64,000 bases of DNA from Cavenderia fasciculata (lineage: Eukaryota; Evosea; Eumycetozoa; Acytosteliales; Cavenderiaceae). How positions within the stretch are numbered: position 1 is the stretch's first letter; each line of letters begins with the position of its first letter. The stretch covers positions 124,001 to 188,000 of the forward strand of contig NW_004457644.1 in the NCBI RefSeq assembly GCF_000203815.1, written 5' to 3'. A program made the translations under genes and the position numbers. Under the pieces are notes generated by a model that did not search any database, was not told the DNA's origin, and saw nothing but the letters and a program-made list of their open reading frames with translations. Shown piece by piece: positions 60,592-64,000 of the stretch.

Positions 60592-61692
60592 ATGTCAAAT
60601 AATAATAATAATAATCAAACTATTGTATTTGTAACTGGTGCAGCTGGGTATCTTGGTAGTAATATCGTTCACGATTTATTGGTCAAGGGGTATAGTGTAC
60701 GTGCATGTGTACGAGACCATACTAATGAAGCCAAGATTGCTCATCTCAAGGCATTCAAGGATGCAGATCGATTGTTGTCGTTTGTTAGTGCTGATTTGGA
60801 GAGTGCAGACTATTTGTCACTCATCAAAGATGTAACGTACATTATTCACACTGCTACACCTTTTATTCATGTTTCACCAGACCCAGAGAATGATATTGTC
60901 AAGCCTGCTATTGCCGGCACACTCAGTGTCCTCAAAGCAGCCGCTCTCACACCGTCTGTCAAAAAGGTAGTCGTCACCTCGTCGTGTGGCGCCATCGTCA
61001 ACTCGATCGACCCACACCTCAAGTCTGACACTTACACCTACGATGAAAGTCACTGGAACACTACCTCTTCCTTGACATCCGGTCCATACTTTTACAGCAA
61101 GGTTCGTGCCGAACAAGCAGCCTGGGAATTCTATAAACAAAATCAATTATCATCTGTAAGTCCAACCATTGTCTAAACTAATAATAATTAATTAATACAT
61201 TATACTTATTTATTATCTCTTTTGTTTTTATTGTTTTAGGAAACAAATAAATTAATTGTAATTAATCCAAGTTTAATTATTGGACCTAGTATGACACCAA
61301 ATATAAGTGCAAGTTTAATGTTGTTGGTGGGATTGATCAAAGATGCAAAGGTACCATTTCCAACACAGGTGGGGTTGGTCGATGTGAGGGATGTGTCAGA
61401 GGCACATGTGTTGGCATTAGAGACGGACAAGGTGGATGGTCAACGTGTATTGGTTGCCAACAAAGTTGTGCCATGGCCAAAACTAGCGTCACTCCTCCAG
61501 GCTGAATTCCCTCAATACAAGTTCAACTCGAGTACCGTCGACCAGCCAACCACCGTTGCTCCGTGGGTATTTGACCATTCACGTGCCGAATCTCTTGGTA
61601 TCAAATTCATCGATATTCATACCACTCTCAAAGACTCTGTCAATAGTCTTGTTCAATATAAGGTTTTTAATCCTATTCTTATTAACCATTAA
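60592..61692 (+). CDS. Extended SDR, dihydroflavonol-4-reductase-like
   Basis: Two exons, 60592-61155 and 61240-61692, give 338 residues. After an Asn run comes the nucleotide-binding motif VTGAAGYLG (14-22) and the Arg-containing end of strand 2 (VRACVRD), which suggests NADPH. The active site has VVVTSSCGAIV (Ser near 130) and Y166-FYS-K170. The second exon has NPSLIIGPSMTPN and VDVRDVSEAHVLALE, typical of the DFR/cinnamoyl-CoA-reductase/methylglyoxal-reductase group in fungi and amoebae. It reduces a carbonyl substrate that cannot be named. Coding strand composition in the middle (60900-61130) is C-rich, like the SDR at 10161. Confidence 0.87.
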
Positions 61693-61826
61693 GTTAAAAT
61701 AAAATTAAATTAAAAAAAAAACAAAAAACCAATACTGTGAGCAGAGTCGCTCTTTCTTCTTTTGTTGGTCATTCATTGTACAACTATTACAAACATCATT
61801 TATTATTATTATGGATGAAATAAAAG

Positions 61827-64000
61827 ATGATGGATAATAAAGAAGAAGAAAGTAAAGATGATAGATTATTTATATATCAAATAGAAACAAAACAACAACA
61901 TAATAGTAATAATGATTATCAATATGATTTAACAACAACACAAACTAATGATATTGATGATAGCTTAAAAGAAAAGAATATAATAAAGAGATCAGAATCA
62001 AAGAAGAAAAAGAGAAGTCATGATGATTTTGAACACGGTCAAGGTATATATATATATATATATATTAATATATACTTATGAACATATCTTGTAGTTCTTT
62101 TTATTAACCTTTAATCTTTTGTTCTATATTAAAAAGGAGAAGATATAATTTATACGGAGAATGAGTTAAAGTGTAAAGTGAAAAAAGAGTTGATTGTAAT
62201 TTGTACAAGATTGGGTATACAATCATCGATCAATCAATTAAAAGATACAATCATTCAACAAATCATAAAACATCAAAATGATCAACAAGAGTTTAAAAGC
62301 AAGATGATTGATAATAATCCATTATTAGATTACAACAAAGGATCACTTGAATACTCATTACCTTGGCCTATCATCAGAAGAATAATCAGTCAGCTTTGGC
62401 AAGAATCTTCTATTTGTACTTGTTATTATAATCAACAAATCGACAATTTGATTAAAGAAAATCAAAATACGAACCGTTTCATCTATCAAAAGTGGCCACT
62501 CTGTTTAATGTTGTGGAATGAATCAAGAATGAAATGTCCAATGCACACATATCATTACTTTAATGATTTGGATCCATCAACCAATATTTCCAAACTAATT
62601 GCATCTACTTCAAACCAAAAAAACAAATGGAGATTTCAACTGTTAACCATTTCAAAAAGAATCAATCAATTCATATCATCAAGATATTTGGATAATGTTT
62701 TGTTGAGACTAAACCAAGACACATTGAATCACCTCAACAATCAATATTGTCCAATTAAAACACCAAAAGTCCTTTTGTTGTATAATTCAAATGACCTAAC
62801 ATTTATTGGAGACCAAAACACAACGATATTTAATCAAGTTGAAAAGCTCAAAATCCATAGAGTTGACCTCAAACCGCCCAACAACAAGATATTACCTAAA
62901 ATATTCAAAAATATCAAATCAATCACCGCTACCTATTCAAATGTATTGGGCCATTTGCAATATGACCGATTGTGTCAAAAACAATTCCTATCAAGTTTTA
63001 AGAATCTCACATCAATCAATTTACAATCATGTCAACATTTCAACTACAATAGAGATGTATTTTTGACTGCTTTAACAAAAATAACAACAGGAGGAGGAAT
63101 AACCAAATTATTACTTCCAATTGATTGGTGTGCACTACCAATTGATCTTGACACTAAATTAGCCGACAGTATTGTCAACAGCAACATTATTCCACCACAA
63201 CAAATGCCAAATTTGAAAACATTTCATTTTTACAACTATCAAATGGTTGGTTACACGTTTATTGATACAAATCTGACAACTATTGTTGACCACTCTCATA
63301 ATGGTTGTCCAAACATCAATCCATTTATCAACAACATTCCACCAACCATTTCAACAATCAAACTCAAATCTGGTGATGAGATTCTTAAACCTTTACTTGC
63401 TTGTGGTTTGTTGATATTCAATATCAACAAAGTATTAATTGACAGTATATACGAAATGACTGATCAAATGATCAATCAATTTACCAAGATTGGATATAAA
63501 TATCATGGAGCAACATTTAAAAGTCCAACAACAACAAAAAGACAATTCACTTTTATTAAATCAATACCAACTGCACCTAAAATAACTAAAACAAAAACTC
63601 TAACAATATCAACAACAAAAAAAACAACAGCTTGTTCAACAAACCAACGAGTAATAACCAACAGCAACAATAATAATAATAACAATCCAACCCTTCCATT
63701 TTATTTAATTGAAAAGATTATAAAATACTCTTGGCACAGATATTATTGTACTTGTGAACCGGAAACTAACCAAAATGATAGTCTTTTTAAGAAATGTCAA
63801 CAACTCTGTAATGCCAAATCGAAATGTCCAATTCACAAGAATAGTGCTGTGCTTGTTAGTAATATCACCAACTTTACTCTTCATCAAAGTATCAATAGAC
63901 TTCGATTTGGATTGTCACTCACATGCAAACGACTGTTTGAATTTATTTCAAAGAATCTAATCAAGAGAATTACATTTAAAAGTTCTCAAGTCACAAACAT
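61827..64000 (+). CDS. Protein with two F-box-like motifs (3' end outside window)
   Basis: Exon 1 (61827-62043) and exon 2 (62137 to the right edge) join in frame, with no stop in at least 694 codons. The N-terminus is charged, with a basic run (KRSESKKKKRSHDDF). An F-box-like motif, YSLPWPIIRRIISQLW, lies near 62355, and irregular leucine-rich segments follow (for example KNLTSINLQSCQHFN). A linker rich in Thr/Lys and an Asn run (63583-63690) leads to a second F-box-like motif, LPFYLIEKIIKYSW, then LSLTCKRLFEFISKNL near 63915. The two halves therefore look like a duplicated unit. An ATG at 61811 opens an eight-codon upstream frame that overlaps the start. The family is typical of dictyostelid FNIP/F-box expansions. 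Confidence 0.65.

Noticed and set aside
1-64000. CRISPR arrays, bacterial operons or integrated viral genes
   Set aside because: No regular spacer repeats, Shine-Dalgarno-led operons or viral hallmark proteins were seen. The repeats are eukaryotic microsatellites and gene duplications.

Overview
The window is nuclear DNA of a dictyostelid social amoeba. The signs are very AT-rich spacers, short GT..AG introns of about 65-130 bases, in-frame Asn and Gln tracts made of AAT and CAA repeats, and gene families typical of the group: ComC-type adhesion receptors, F-box proteins with degenerate leucine-rich repeats, and ankyrin-like proteins. Coding regions look richer in G+C than those of D. discoideum, so another dictyostelid is more likely. 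No species is claimed.

Region 1 (1-7514) is a tandem duplication of a divergent gene pair: an F-box/LRR-like gene on the minus strand and an ankyrin-like gene on the plus strand. The left copy is open. In the right copy the F-box gene has a one-base frameshift, and the ankyrin-like gene is a decayed pseudogene with large deletions and a 67-bp internal inversion.

Region 2 (8472-18733) holds mostly small housekeeping genes: a TLC-domain membrane protein, an SDR dehydrogenase, a secreted saposin-like protein, an F-box/FNIP-like protein, TMEM208, mitofilin (MIC60) and an unknown membrane protein. Region 3 (17300-19752) has two long spacers. One contains a long imperfect hairpin. The other contains three tandem copies of an apparently undescribed structured-RNA element, with conserved ends and a variable apical hairpin.

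Region 4 (19753-38466) is a minus-strand block. It begins with a PMCA-type Ca2+ pump, followed by a 12-exon LRR-EGF-ComC receptor gene and two tandem 8-exon ComC-like receptor paralogues of about 5 kb. Each of the two paralogues carries its own breaking lesion, either real pseudogenisation or sequencing errors.

Region 5 (39076-64000) has a very large EPG5-like autophagy gene and three tandem secreted MRH-like proteins. It also has a C2-LRR protein, a USP40-type deubiquitinase, a bacterial-looking methyltransferase, a dihydroflavonol-reductase-like SDR, and the 5' part of a protein with two F-box-like motifs that runs off the right edge.

All exon boundaries were derived by hand from GT/AG sites and reading-frame continuity; there is no transcript evidence. 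I found no tRNA, rRNA, CRISPR array or intact transposon.
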